Source: DATBVX01 sp035263105
Lineage (GTDB): Bacteria > Pseudomonadota > Gammaproteobacteria > Steroidobacterales > Steroidobacteraceae
NCBI GenBank assembly: GCA_035263105.1
Contig: DATFRO010000048.1
Coordinates: 1-64,000 of the forward strand
DNA length: 64,000 nt
Direction of reading: 5' to 3'
Under the pieces are notes generated by a model. It was not told the origin of the DNA. It saw nothing but the letters and a program-made list of their open reading frames with translations, and made no database searches. Position numbers and translations under genes: made by a program. Of the stretch, positions 52,352 to 60,536 are shown one piece after another (within the stretch, counting starts at the first letter, position 1; each line of letters opens with the position of its first letter).

Positions 52352-54079
52352 ATGTGGGAGCAGTGGCAGCGAGTCCTGGCGCACACGAGCGCGCGGGCAA
52401 TCGCACTGGGTGTACTGAGCAGTCTTCTGGCCAGCTGTGGCGGAGGGGGAGGCGGCGAGGGTGGCTCTACAGCGCCACCGCCACCACCGACCTCTTCGCC
52501 ACCTCCTCCCAAGCAGTTCAGCAACGAGACCAATAACTCCGGCATCTCGTTCGTGTACGGGGTGGTCAACGGCACGAACTCGAAGGCCGAGAACTTCGCG
52601 GGCGGCGTCGCGGCCGGCGATTACGACAACGACGGCGACATTGACCTGTATGTGGTGCGCGGCAACGTCGGCCCGAATCTCCTCTATCGCAATGACGGCA
52701 GCGGCCACTTCACGGATGTCGCTGCGGCCGCGGGCGTGGCGCGTGCGAAACCCTCAGGCGGCGGCTACCTGCAGAGCGGTCCGGTGTTCGCCGACATGGA
52801 CGGTGACGGCGACCTCGACCTCTTCATCGGCGGGCTCGAAGGCGATCCGTGCGCGCTGTTCGTGAACAACGGCAACGGCACGTTCACCGACCGGACCGCG
52901 CAATCCGGCATCGGCACCCTGGGCGCGACCAGCACGATCTCGGCAGCCTTCGGCGATTACGATCTCGATGGCGACCTCGATGTCATGCTCGCCCATTGGG
53001 GCACGGCGCGACCGCCGGACGGCACCGGCGGAAATGGCGACACCGAATCCCTGTGGCGCAACGATTCGGATGCCACCGGCATCCACTTCACCAACGTGAG
53101 CGTCGAAGCGGGAATCGCCGGGGCGATCATCGCGCGGCGCGGCGGATACGGGGAGTTTCAGCCCACCGCGCTCGACTACGACTACTCGTTCGTGCCGAGC
53201 TTCGCGCGCATGAACGGCGACCGCTATCCGGACATCCTGAGCGTTGCGGACTTCAACAACACGCGCTACTTCATCAGCAACGGCGCGCAGGGCGGCAAGG
53301 TCACGTTCCACGACGCCACCGACAACACCGTCATCATCGACCGCAACGGCATGGGCTCGGCAGTCGGCGATTTCGACAACGACGGCGATCTCGACTGGTT
53401 CGTCACCGGCATCTTCGGCGCATCCGAGACGGTCGGTAATCGCCTCTATCGCAACGACGGCACGGGCGTCCTGCAGGACATCACGGTCTCGGTCGGCCTG
53501 CAGGATGGCGGCTGGGGCTGGGGCGCGTGCTTTGCCGACTTCAATCTCGACGGGCGGCTCGACATCTTCCACACCAACGGCTGGGCCAGCCTCAACCCGA
53601 TCGATGACTTCGAGCACGATCGCAGTCGCCTCTTCATCCAGCAGGCCAGCGGCGGATTCGTCGACGAAGCGGGCACGCGCGGCATGACCGATACGGAGCA
53701 GGGACGTGCGGTGGTTTGCGCGGATTTCGATCACGACGGCGACGTCGATATCTTCATGACCAACCGCGGCCTGGCGAACTCGGGCGCGCTCTGGATCAAC
53801 CACGGCGGCGATGCCTCCAATCGCGCGCTCGCGGTGCGCCTCTCGGGCGCCGCACCCAACACGCAAGCCATCGGTGCGCGGATCCGCGTCACGATCGGCG
53901 GCACGACGCAGTTGCGCGAAATCGCCGTCGGCAACTTCACCTCGCAGACTCCGACCACGCAGATCTTCGGCCTGGGGGCGGCGGCCACGGCCGACAAGGT
54001 GGAGATCGAGTGGCCCGACGGGAAGGTCGACACCTATCCGACCGTCGCCGCCGGCAATGTGGTGTTCTTTCAGCAGTAA
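52352..54079 (+). CDS. FG-GAP/VCBS repeat lipoprotein with C-terminal ASPIC/UnbV domain (CRTAC1-like)
   Basis: 575 residues from the ATG at 52352 (strong GGGGGAGGG site upstream; the frame is open to 52250). The lipobox 'LLASC' is followed by a low-complexity Gly/Ser/Pro linker, typical of outer-membrane lipoproteins. A seven-bladed beta-propeller of FG-GAP/VCBS repeats carries calcium-loop patterns such as 'DYDNDGDIDLYV', 'DMDGDGDLDLFI', 'DYDLDGDLDVML' and 'DFDHDGDVDIFM'. The C-terminal ASPIC/UnbV domain includes 'IGARIRVTIGGTTQLREI' and 'VEIEWPDGKVDTYP'. It is thought to be a binding or scaffold protein. It lies 15 bp before the haloperoxidase-like gene; this pairing of families also occurs in other proteobacteria as far as I recall. 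Confidence 0.9.
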   Translation: MWEQWQRVLAHTSARAIALGVLSSLLASCGGGGGGEGGSTAPPPPPTSSPPPPKQFSNETNNSGISFVYGVVNGTNSKAENFAGGVAAGDYDNDGDIDLYVVRGNVGPNLLYRNDGSGHFTDVAAAAGVARAKPSGGGYLQSGPVFADMDGDGDLDLFIGGLEGDPCALFVNNGNGTFTDRTAQSGIGTLGATSTISAAFGDYDLDGDLDVMLAHWGTARPPDGTGGNGDTESLWRNDSDATGIHFTNVSVEAGIAGAIIARRGGYGEFQPTALDYDYSFVPSFARMNGDRYPDILSVADFNNTRYFISNGAQGGKVTFHDATDNTVIIDRNGMGSAVGDFDNDGDLDWFVTGIFGASETVGNRLYRNDGTGVLQDITVSVGLQDGGWGWGACFADFNLDGRLDIFHTNGWASLNPIDDFEHDRSRLFIQQASGGFVDEAGTRGMTDTEQGRAVVCADFDHDGDVDIFMTNRGLANSGALWINHGGDASNRALAVRLSGAAPNTQAIGARIRVTIGGTTQLREIAVGNFTSQTPTTQIFGLGAAATADKVEIEWPDGKVDTYPTVAAGNVVFFQQ

Positions 54080-54094
54080 CGGATCGAGACTTCG

Positions 54095-56065
54095 ATGAAA
54101 GCATCAGTCCTTCGTGCCGGTTGCGTTGCGATCGCCTGTGCGCTCCTCGTGAGCGCCTGCTCGAGCGGCGGCGGCTCCGAGTCCCCCGCGCCGCCGCCGC
54201 CGATTTCCCAGACCGCGGACGCACGCAACCCGTCGATCGCACGTCTGTGGAACGAAGTGCTGCTGAACGGCATCCGCAAGGACCTGGCGCGCCCCACGGT
54301 GCACGCTCGCAACCTGTTTCACGTCTCGGCCGCCATGTACGACGCATGGGCGGTGTATTCGAATACCGCGTCCGCGTATCTCGCGGGCAAGACGTTGAAC
54401 GGGTACACGTGCTCACTGACCGGGCTCGTGACCAACGTCGACCGGCAGGTCGCGCGCGAACAGGCGATCAGCTTTGCGGCGTACCGCATGATCCGTCACC
54501 GCTTCGCCAATTCCCCGGGCGTCACGCCGACGTTCGCGGAGATGGACCAGTTGATGAGCTCGCTCGGCTACGACGCGGCGAACACCTCAACGGACCTGAG
54601 CACGGGCGCTGCGGCGGTGGGCAACCGGATCGCGCAGTGCTACATCGAGTACGGCCTCGCGGATGGCTCCAACGAAGGCAATGGCTATCGCAACCAGCAC
54701 TACCAGCCGGTGAATGCGCCGATCGAGCCCTTCAAGTCCGGCGATCCAACGATCACCGATCTGGATCGCTGGCAACCGATTTCGCTGCCGATCGCCATCG
54801 ACCAGGCGGGCAACCCGGTCAATTCGACGCCTCCCGCGCTGACGCCGGAATGGGGCGCGGTATTTCCGTTCGCACTCAAGGACAGCGACCGCACTACGTA
54901 TTTCCGCGGCGGTTATGGCTACAACGTCTATCACGATCCCGGCGCGCCGCCGCACGCGCACGGCCTCACCGCCGATGACTACAAGTGGAACTACGCGCTC
55001 GTGGCGATCTGGTCCGGCCATCTCGACCAGGATGACGGCGTGATGATCGACATCTCGCCGGCGAGTAACGGCAACAGCGGCGCGTTGCCTGCCACGCTCA
55101 GCGAATACCAGGCGTTCTACGACACCGTGAATGGCGGCGTCACGCACAGCGGCTACACGGTGAATCCTTCGACGGGCGCGCCGTATGCGCCCCAGATGGT
55201 GCCGCGGGGTGACTACACGCGCGTGCTGGCGGAATTCTGGGCGGACGGCCCGACGTCGGAGACGCCGCCCGGTCACTGGTTCACGATCTTCAACAAGATC
55301 ACGGACCACCCGCTCCTCAAGCGGCGCATCGGTGGCGCAGGTACCGAAGTCGGTCCCCTGGAGTGGGACGTCAAAGGCTACTTCGTGTTGGGCGGTGCGA
55401 TGCATGACGCGGCGATCACCGCCTGGGGCATCAAGGGCTGGTATGACTCGATCCGGCCGCTTTCGGCGATTCGTGCGATGGCCGACCGCGGGCAGAGCTC
55501 GGATCCGAATCTGCCGTCCTACAACCCGGACGGGATGCCGCTGGTGCCGGGGCACATCGAGTTGATCCAGGCGGGCGATCCGTTGGCGGGTCCGAACAAC
55601 GAGAACGTTGGCAGGGTGAAGATCTACGCATGGCGCGGACCGCCGACCATCACCGATCCGAAGACGCAGCAGGCACACGCCGGGTGGGTCCTGTGCTCGG
55701 ACTGGTGGCCTTACCAGCGACCCACGTTCGTGACGCCACCGTTCCCCGGCTACATCTCCGGACATTCCACCTACTCGCGAGCGGCCGCTGAAGTTCTCAC
55801 CTCGCTCACGGGCGATCCGTACTTTCCCGGCGGCATGAGCGGGTTCGTCATCAAGAAGAACGAGTTCCTGGTGTTCGAAGAAGGCCCAAGCGTCGACATG
55901 ACGCTGCAATGGGCGACGTACCGCGACGCCGCGGAGCAGAGCAGCCTGTCGCGCATCTGGGGTGGCATTCATCCGCCGGCGGACGACATCCCGGGGCGCA
56001 TCGTCGGCCAGAAGATCGCGACGGACGCCTACGTGCTCGCAACCGACTACTTCGACGGACGCTGA
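54095..56065 (+). CDS. Vanadium-dependent haloperoxidase-like lipoprotein (PAP2 superfamily)
   Basis: 656 residues with lipobox 'VSAC' at about 19-22 and a Gly/Ser/Pro linker. The C-terminal half holds the complete vanadate-binding set with the canonical spacing: Lys447 and Arg454 in 'KGWYDSIRPLSAIR', Ser555-Gly556-His557 in 'GYISGHSTYSRAAAEVL', and Arg620...His626 in 'SRIWGGIHPPADD', His626 being the axial ligand. It may oxidise halides with H2O2 or act as a vanadate-sensitive acid phosphatase; the two share this pocket. It is anchored on the outside of a membrane. Last gene of the TonB receptor/ASPIC/haloperoxidase set. Confidence 0.9.
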   Translation: MKASVLRAGCVAIACALLVSACSSGGGSESPAPPPPISQTADARNPSIARLWNEVLLNGIRKDLARPTVHARNLFHVSAAMYDAWAVYSNTASAYLAGKTLNGYTCSLTGLVTNVDRQVAREQAISFAAYRMIRHRFANSPGVTPTFAEMDQLMSSLGYDAANTSTDLSTGAAAVGNRIAQCYIEYGLADGSNEGNGYRNQHYQPVNAPIEPFKSGDPTITDLDRWQPISLPIAIDQAGNPVNSTPPALTPEWGAVFPFALKDSDRTTYFRGGYGYNVYHDPGAPPHAHGLTADDYKWNYALVAIWSGHLDQDDGVMIDISPASNGNSGALPATLSEYQAFYDTVNGGVTHSGYTVNPSTGAPYAPQMVPRGDYTRVLAEFWADGPTSETPPGHWFTIFNKITDHPLLKRRIGGAGTEVGPLEWDVKGYFVLGGAMHDAAITAWGIKGWYDSIRPLSAIRAMADRGQSSDPNLPSYNPDGMPLVPGHIELIQAGDPLAGPNNENVGRVKIYAWRGPPTITDPKTQQAHAGWVLCSDWWPYQRPTFVTPPFPGYISGHSTYSRAAAEVLTSLTGDPYFPGGMSGFVIKKNEFLVFEEGPSVDMTLQWATYRDAAEQSSLSRIWGGIHPPADDIPGRIVGQKIATDAYVLATDYFDGR

Positions 56066-56092
56066 AGCTGCACGCGATCGACCGGGCCTGAC

Positions 56093-56788
56093 TCAGATCT
56101 GCGCGGCGGCCGCGAACACCTCGAGATACTTCCTGCGGTACTCGGCCAGCCGCTTGCGGCGGTATTGCATGATGAAGCGCGGATGATCGAGTGCGAGCAG
56201 CTTGCCGAAGAAGCGCTGCTCTGCGTTGAGCGCAGCGAGGAACCGGTAATTCTCGCCCGTGCCGAGCACGATCGCAGCGTCGGTGCGCGCACCGAATGCC
56301 AGCTGCTCGCGCAGCGTGCGCAGGATGAATGGCTTCAGCCTCGCCAGTAGCTCGCGATCGTCGTAGTAGTTCATGTTGAGACCGTTGCGGACGAAGCCGA
56401 GCGGCGACACCGCGGTCAGGAAGAATCTGCGGTAGAAGTCCCGCGCCCCGCCATAGTGTTCGATGAAATCGTAGATGAACTCCGATGACAGCTCGCGACG
56501 CTTTTCGAGCTCGTTCTCGATCCCGCATTCCGAAGCGAGTGCGACCGGATCAGTGAACATGACACCGGTGCGTCCGGCGCCGAAGCGTCCGGGGTTGATG
56601 CCGAACACGAGCACTCGCGGCGCCGTGTCGCCATAGAATTTGCGGAAGAACTCCTCGACATAGGCGCGGACCCGACGGTCGCGGTGCGGGTTCATGATCG
56701 CGACGCCCCTGGGCAGGTCGCGCGGGGCGCGCAGGCGCGCGTAGAACTGCAACACGCTCTCGCCGAATGTAACCGTGGCATCTGGCAT
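56093..56788 (-). CDS. SMUG2-like uracil-DNA glycosylase family protein (DUF4918)
   Basis: 231 residues from the ATG at 56788; the frame is open to 56986 but the extra Ala/Ser-rich leader is the antisense of the next gene's signal peptide. Superfamily motif 1 is 'VFGINPGRFGAGRTGVMFTDP' split around Asn65-Pro66-Gly67, as in SMUG-type glycosylases. The late motif is 'DHPRFIMQYRRK' with His202. Together with 'SSEFIYDFIEHYGG' and 'FFLTAVSPLGFVRNG' this matches the SMUG2/DUF4918 group. It would excise uracil or oxidised pyrimidines from DNA. It overlaps no gene on the other strand with the chosen start and is divergent from the outer-membrane protein gene. Confidence 0.85.
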   Translation of the reverse strand: MPDATVTFGESVLQFYARLRAPRDLPRGVAIMNPHRDRRVRAYVEEFFRKFYGDTAPRVLVFGINPGRFGAGRTGVMFTDPVALASECGIENELEKRRELSSEFIYDFIEHYGGARDFYRRFFLTAVSPLGFVRNGLNMNYYDDRELLARLKPFILRTLREQLAFGARTDAAIVLGTGENYRFLAALNAEQRFFGKLLALDHPRFIMQYRRKRLAEYRRKYLEVFAAAAQI

Positions 56789-56849
56789 CTGCGCAGATGC
56801 TGCGCTTGCAGGCGCGCTATGGGAACATACGCGCGAGGTTCTCGCAGGC

Positions 56850-57653
56850 ATGTTTGCATACCCACGGCCCACTATCGTCGTCGCGGCGCTCGCGCTCGCC
56901 GCTGCGCTGGCGCCCGCGGCCGCTGACGCGCAGGACTGGCAGTTCGCAATCACTCCGTACCTGTGGCTGCCCAACATCGAGGGCACCGGTGACGCCGAGA
57001 CCGACAGTGGTGCGCGGCCCGATGTCGAAATCGGTCCGGTCGACTACCTGGAGCGGCTCGAGTTCGCGCTGATGCTGTCGGGCGAAGCGCGCAGGGAGAA
57101 CTGGGTCCTGCGCGCGGACCTGGTCTACGTCGATTTCGGGCACCAACGCTCCTCCGTGAGATCGGTGAGCGGCCCCGGTGGCCTCGTGGAGTTTCCGGTA
57201 AACACCGATACGACCACCTCGCTCGACGGACTGGAATGGCAGGCGACGCTCGGCTACCTCGTGGTCAACGAGCCGAACCTTTCGCTCGAGCTCCTCGGCG
57301 GGTTCAGATACCTCGACGTCAGCTTCGATCTCGACTGGGAGTTCGAGAGCCCGTTGAGCCTGCTGCCGCAGTCGGGACACCTCTCGCAGGATGTCTCGCT
57401 CCTGGATGTCATCGTCGGCACCCACGGCCGCTACACGTTCGGCGGCGGCAAGTGGTTCGTGCCGTTTCACTTCGACATCGGCACGGGCGACTCCGATCTC
57501 ACCTGGCAGCTCCTCGCCGGCGTCGGCTACGCGTTCTCGTGGGGCGATGTGCTGCTGGCGTACCGCCATCTCGACTACGACCAGAAGCACGGCGATCTGC
57601 TGCAGGGTGTGAGCTTGAGCGGGCCGGCGATCGGTGTGAGTTTTCGATTCTGA
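56850..57653 (+). CDS. Predicted outer-membrane beta-barrel protein
   Basis: About 267 residues from the ATG at 56850, giving a signal peptide (about 1-27, '...APAAADA'). The mature protein alternates amphipathic strands: 'WQFAITPYLWLPNIEGTG', 'WVLRADLVYVDFGHQ', 'LSLELLGGFRYLDVSFDLDW', 'WFVPFHFDIGTGDSDLTWQ', 'VLLAYRHLDYDQ'. It ends in 'GVSFRF', the C-terminal Phe recognised by the BAM machinery. It probably forms an 8-12 strand barrel; function unknown. The aldo/keto reductase gene follows by 56 bp. Confidence 0.82.
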   Translation: MFAYPRPTIVVAALALAAALAPAAADAQDWQFAITPYLWLPNIEGTGDAETDSGARPDVEIGPVDYLERLEFALMLSGEARRENWVLRADLVYVDFGHQRSSVRSVSGPGGLVEFPVNTDTTTSLDGLEWQATLGYLVVNEPNLSLELLGGFRYLDVSFDLDWEFESPLSLLPQSGHLSQDVSLLDVIVGTHGRYTFGGGKWFVPFHFDIGTGDSDLTWQLLAGVGYAFSWGDVLLAYRHLDYDQKHGDLLQGVSLSGPAIGVSFRF

Positions 57654-57709
57654 CGGCGGTCGCGCAGGACGCACGACCACCATTGCGACGCAGTAGTGAG
57701 GTAGCTTCC

Positions 57710-58771
57710 ATGCAATACGCTCGTCTCGGCGACACGGGCCTGATCGTGTCGCGGCTCGCTCTCGGCAGCATGACCTTCGGCACGCTCAAGGAAGGCCCCT
57801 TCGCATCGACCTTCAAGCTCGATCAGGCCGGCGCGACCGAGGTGGTGGCGCGCGCGATCGATCGCGGCGTCAACTTCTTCAACTCCGCCGACGTCTATGC
57901 GGGTGGCGAGTCCGAACGCATGCTCGGCAAGGCGATCGGCGCCAGGCGCAAGGAAGTCGTGATCGCGACCAAGGTCGGCAATCGCATGGGCCCGTCGGTG
58001 ATCGAGACCGGCCTGTCGCGCCGGCACATTCTTGCTGCCGTGGAGGGGAGCCTCAGCCGTCTTGGAACCGATTACATCGACGTCTACCTGGTGCACAAGG
58101 TCGATGTGCTGACGCCGCTCGAGGAGACGATCGAGGCACTCGAGGACGTCGTGCGCCAGGGCAAGGTGCGTTACGTCGGCTTCTCGAATTGGCCCGCGTG
58201 GCTCGCTGCGACAGCGGTGGGCGTGCAACGCGCGCGCGGCTGGAGCCCGTTCCGTGCGGCGGAGGTCTACTACTCGCTGCTGGGCCGCGATCTCGAGCAC
58301 GAGCTCGTGCCGTTCTGTGCCGACGCGGGGATCGGCGTGATGGTGTGGAGCCCGCTCGCCGGCGGATTCCTGAGCGGCAAGTACACGCGCGCGAACCCGA
58401 AGGGTGACGCGAACGCACGGCTGGCAAGCTTCGAGTTCCTGCCGTATGACAAGGAGCGCGGCTACCAGCTGGTCGATCTGCTGCATTCGATCGGCAAGAA
58501 GCACAACGCCGTTCCCGCGCAGGTTTCATTGGCGTGGCTCCTGACCCGGCCGACCGTGTCGTCACTCCTCGTCGGCGCCGCCAATGCGAAACAGCTCGAA
58601 GACAATCTCGGGGCTGCCGATCTCAAGCTCGATGCCGATGACCTGGCGAAGCTCGATGCGGCGACCCGGCCGACGCCGATCTATCCCAACTGGTTCACCG
58701 CCCGCGTTGCCGACACCAAGGCGCACGAGGCGCTGGGGATACCGCTCGCGACGCCGCCGATCCAGCGCTGA
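57710..58771 (+). CDS. Aldo/keto reductase
   Basis: 353 residues from the ATG at 57710 with GAGG upstream; the longer open frame from 57236 lies inside the upstream gene and is rejected. The (beta/alpha)8 AKR fold is shown by 'LGDTGLIVSRLALGSMTFG', 'GLSRRHILAAVEGSLSRLGTDYID' (split), 'VYLVHKVD' with His129, 'KVRYVGFSNW' and 'SLAWLLTRPTVSSLLVGA'. The catalytic Tyr63 and Lys88 are present, but the usual Asp five residues before the Tyr is Asn58 ('FFNSADVY'), a variant seen in part of the family. It probably reduces aldehydes or ketones, or oxidises sugars, with NADP. Confidence 0.9.
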   Translation: MQYARLGDTGLIVSRLALGSMTFGTLKEGPFASTFKLDQAGATEVVARAIDRGVNFFNSADVYAGGESERMLGKAIGARRKEVVIATKVGNRMGPSVIETGLSRRHILAAVEGSLSRLGTDYIDVYLVHKVDVLTPLEETIEALEDVVRQGKVRYVGFSNWPAWLAATAVGVQRARGWSPFRAAEVYYSLLGRDLEHELVPFCADAGIGVMVWSPLAGGFLSGKYTRANPKGDANARLASFEFLPYDKERGYQLVDLLHSIGKKHNAVPAQVSLAWLLTRPTVSSLLVGAANAKQLEDNLGAADLKLDADDLAKLDAATRPTPIYPNWFTARVADTKAHEALGIPLATPPIQR

Positions 58772-58913
58772 CCGTGAGCTGGGGTCGTCCAAGCGGGCCT
58801 TGCCCCAAGGGCCAATACCTCGGGTTCATCGCTCGCAAGACAATCCGGATGCTCGGGCAGCACCGGTCCACACAGCGCTCGCCCGAGCGCAAGCAGAGAA
58901 GGAGCGGCGAACC

Positions 58914-59303
58914 ATGAATCATTCACGCATTCGACGCGGTGCGGCCCTCGCGGCCGCGATCTGCATGGGTGTCTTTGCTCTCGCGCACGCAGATCCATCG
59001 AACAAGTGGCGCATCGAGCTCGATAGCAGGTCCGACAATGACGGGAGCGTTACGTTTCGCATCGCGCCCGTCGGCGGCACGCCCATCGACGTGCAGACCA
59101 GTATTCCGGCCAAGACCGGCGAGAACGCCGCCGCCAAGCTGATTCGCGATTCGCTGCGGACGAAGCTCGGCAAAGGCTACAAGGTCGAGGTCGACGACGG
59201 TGAGGACGTGCTGGTCAAGAAGAAGGGAAAGACGCCGGACTTCGAGCTGACGCTGGTCAACTCCTCGGTGACCGGGCTGACCATCAAGCTGGATCGCGAG
59301 TAG
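58914..59303 (+). CDS. Small exported protein of unknown function
   Basis: 129 residues from the ATG at 58914 with AAGGAG ten bases upstream. Signal peptide at about 1-26 ('...GVFALAHADP'). The mature part is 100 residues, lysine- and aspartate-rich, with strands 'WRIELDSRSDNDGSVTFRI', 'KGYKVEVDDGEDVLVKKKG' and 'FELTLVNSSVTGLTIKLD', suggesting a small periplasmic alpha/beta domain. Codon use and reading frame resemble the neighbours. No family recognised. Confidence 0.7.
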   Translation: MNHSRIRRGAALAAAICMGVFALAHADPSNKWRIELDSRSDNDGSVTFRIAPVGGTPIDVQTSIPAKTGENAAAKLIRDSLRTKLGKGYKVEVDDGEDVLVKKKGKTPDFELTLVNSSVTGLTIKLDRE

Positions 59304-59439
59304 CCTCAGCGGTTCGTGCGGCCAGCGCCGCCTCGGCCGCGCGCACTTTTTGCAACGCCGGAGTAGAGGACCGATTTCGGATTCTTGAACTCCGCATCGT
59401 CCTTCGGGTCAGTGCAGACAACCCAAACCGGAGGAGCGT

Positions 59440-59790
59440 ATGAAAAAGTTTCTGGCAATCTATCTTGGTACTGCGGCTGCGAGAGCTGAATGGGACAAGC
59501 TCGACCCGGCCAAGCGCAAGGAGCGCGAAGCGTCCGGAATGAAGGCCTGGGGTGCCTGGGCGGAAGAGCACAAGGCCGCCATCGTCGAGCAGGGCGGGCC
59601 GCTCGGAAAAACCAAGCGCGCCGCGAAGCAGGGGGTTTCGGACATCCGCAACAACATGGCGGCCTACACCGTCGTCCAGGCGGACTCTCACGAGGCGGCC
59701 GCCAAATTGTTCGTGAACCACCCGCATTTCGCGATCTTCCCCGGCGATGCGGTGGAGATCATGGAAGTGTTGCCCATCCCGGGGCGTTAG
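59440..59790 (+). CDS. YCII-like small protein
   Basis: 116 residues starting 'MKKFLAIYLGTAAARAEWDK' after the ribosome site GGAGGAG... (CCGGAGGAGCGT). The pattern of an N-terminal strand, a helix with 'GMKAWGAWAEEHKAAIVEQGG', a loop 'GPLGKTKRAAKQG' and the C-terminal strand 'PGDAVEIMEVLPIPGR' matches YCII-related dimeric alpha/beta-barrel proteins. Function unknown. It stands alone between the small exported protein and the convergent glycoside operon. Confidence 0.75.
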   Translation: MKKFLAIYLGTAAARAEWDKLDPAKRKEREASGMKAWGAWAEEHKAAIVEQGGPLGKTKRAAKQGVSDIRNNMAAYTVVQADSHEAAAKLFVNHPHFAIFPGDAVEIMEVLPIPGR

Positions 59791-59867
59791 CGGGTCGATT
59801 GGTAGCGCGCAACGACCGTCTGCTGCGGCCTCAACCGGTCGCAGCGGACGCGTCGCGTTCCCGGTCT

Positions 59868-60536
59868 TCAGTCCAGCGTGCGAATGCGGATGTGACGCAG
59901 GGCGAGCGTGCCCGGATGGTCGCCCTGGATGCCGAGGTAGCCCGACTTGGCGAGTCCGAAGTTCGGGTACTTCGCGAACTTGCTCGCGGCCACCTTCGCT
60001 TTCCAGTCCGCGCTCCAGAGCTCGTAGCTCACGACCTTCTGGCCGTTCAGCCAGTGCTCGACGTGCGCGCCCCTGACGATGATGCGGGCGCGGTTCCATT
60101 CGTCGAAGGGTTTGACGATCCCGGCGGGCGCGGCGTAGAGCGCGTAAGCCGAGGCGGCTGAGGTGAGGCGATTGCGCCCGTCGGGCGCGTTCGCATCGTC
60201 CAGCAGCTGGTATTCCGGCGCGCTCCAGTAGATGTGATCGTATTCGCGCGTGCCGCGGTAGAAGAGGCCGCTGTTGCCGCCCTTGCCGATCTTCCATTCG
60301 AGCTCGAGCTCGAAGTCGCCGAACATCTCGCGCGTGACGAGATCGTCGACTTCGCCATCCTTGGAGATCGTGTCGTTCTCGACGTGCCAGCCCGCGGGCA
60401 GGCTCTCGGACTCCCAGCCTCGCAAGGCACTCGCCTGGTCGGCGAGCAATGAGCGCCACGCATGCATCGAGGCGCAATCCTGCGCCGCTGCGCTGACGAA
60501 CAGCAACGGCGCCGCGAGCATGAGCAACAGTTTCAC
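59868..60536 (-). CDS. DUF1080 / 3-keto-disaccharide hydrolase domain protein, exported
   Basis: 222 residues from a GTG at 60536 that overlaps the stop of the upstream Gfo/Idh gene (GTGA). Signal peptide at about 1-18 ('...LLFVSAAAQ'). The jelly-roll is recognised by 'GWESESLPAGWHVENDTISKDG' (split), 'DLVTREMFGDFELELEWKIGK', 'GNSGLFYRGT', 'EYQLLDD', 'KPFDEWNRARIIVRGAHVEHWLNG' and 'SGYLGIQGDHPGTLALRHIRI'. Members of this family cleave glycosidic bonds of 3-keto-glycosides. As the last gene of an operon with a GMC oxidoreductase and a Gfo/Idh protein, that role is very likely here, in the periplasm. Confidence 0.9.
   Translation of the reverse strand: MKLLLMLAAPLLFVSAAAQDCASMHAWRSLLADQASALRGWESESLPAGWHVENDTISKDGEVDDLVTREMFGDFELELEWKIGKGGNSGLFYRGTREYDHIYWSAPEYQLLDDANAPDGRNRLTSAASAYALYAAPAGIVKPFDEWNRARIIVRGAHVEHWLNGQKVVSYELWSADWKAKVAASKFAKYPNFGLAKSGYLGIQGDHPGTLALRHIRIRTLD

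Noticed and set aside
56093..56986. 297-residue version of the glycosylase starting at 56986
   Set aside because: The extra 66 residues are Ala/Ser-rich antisense of the outer-membrane protein's signal region; the ATG at 56788 begins the conserved sequence.
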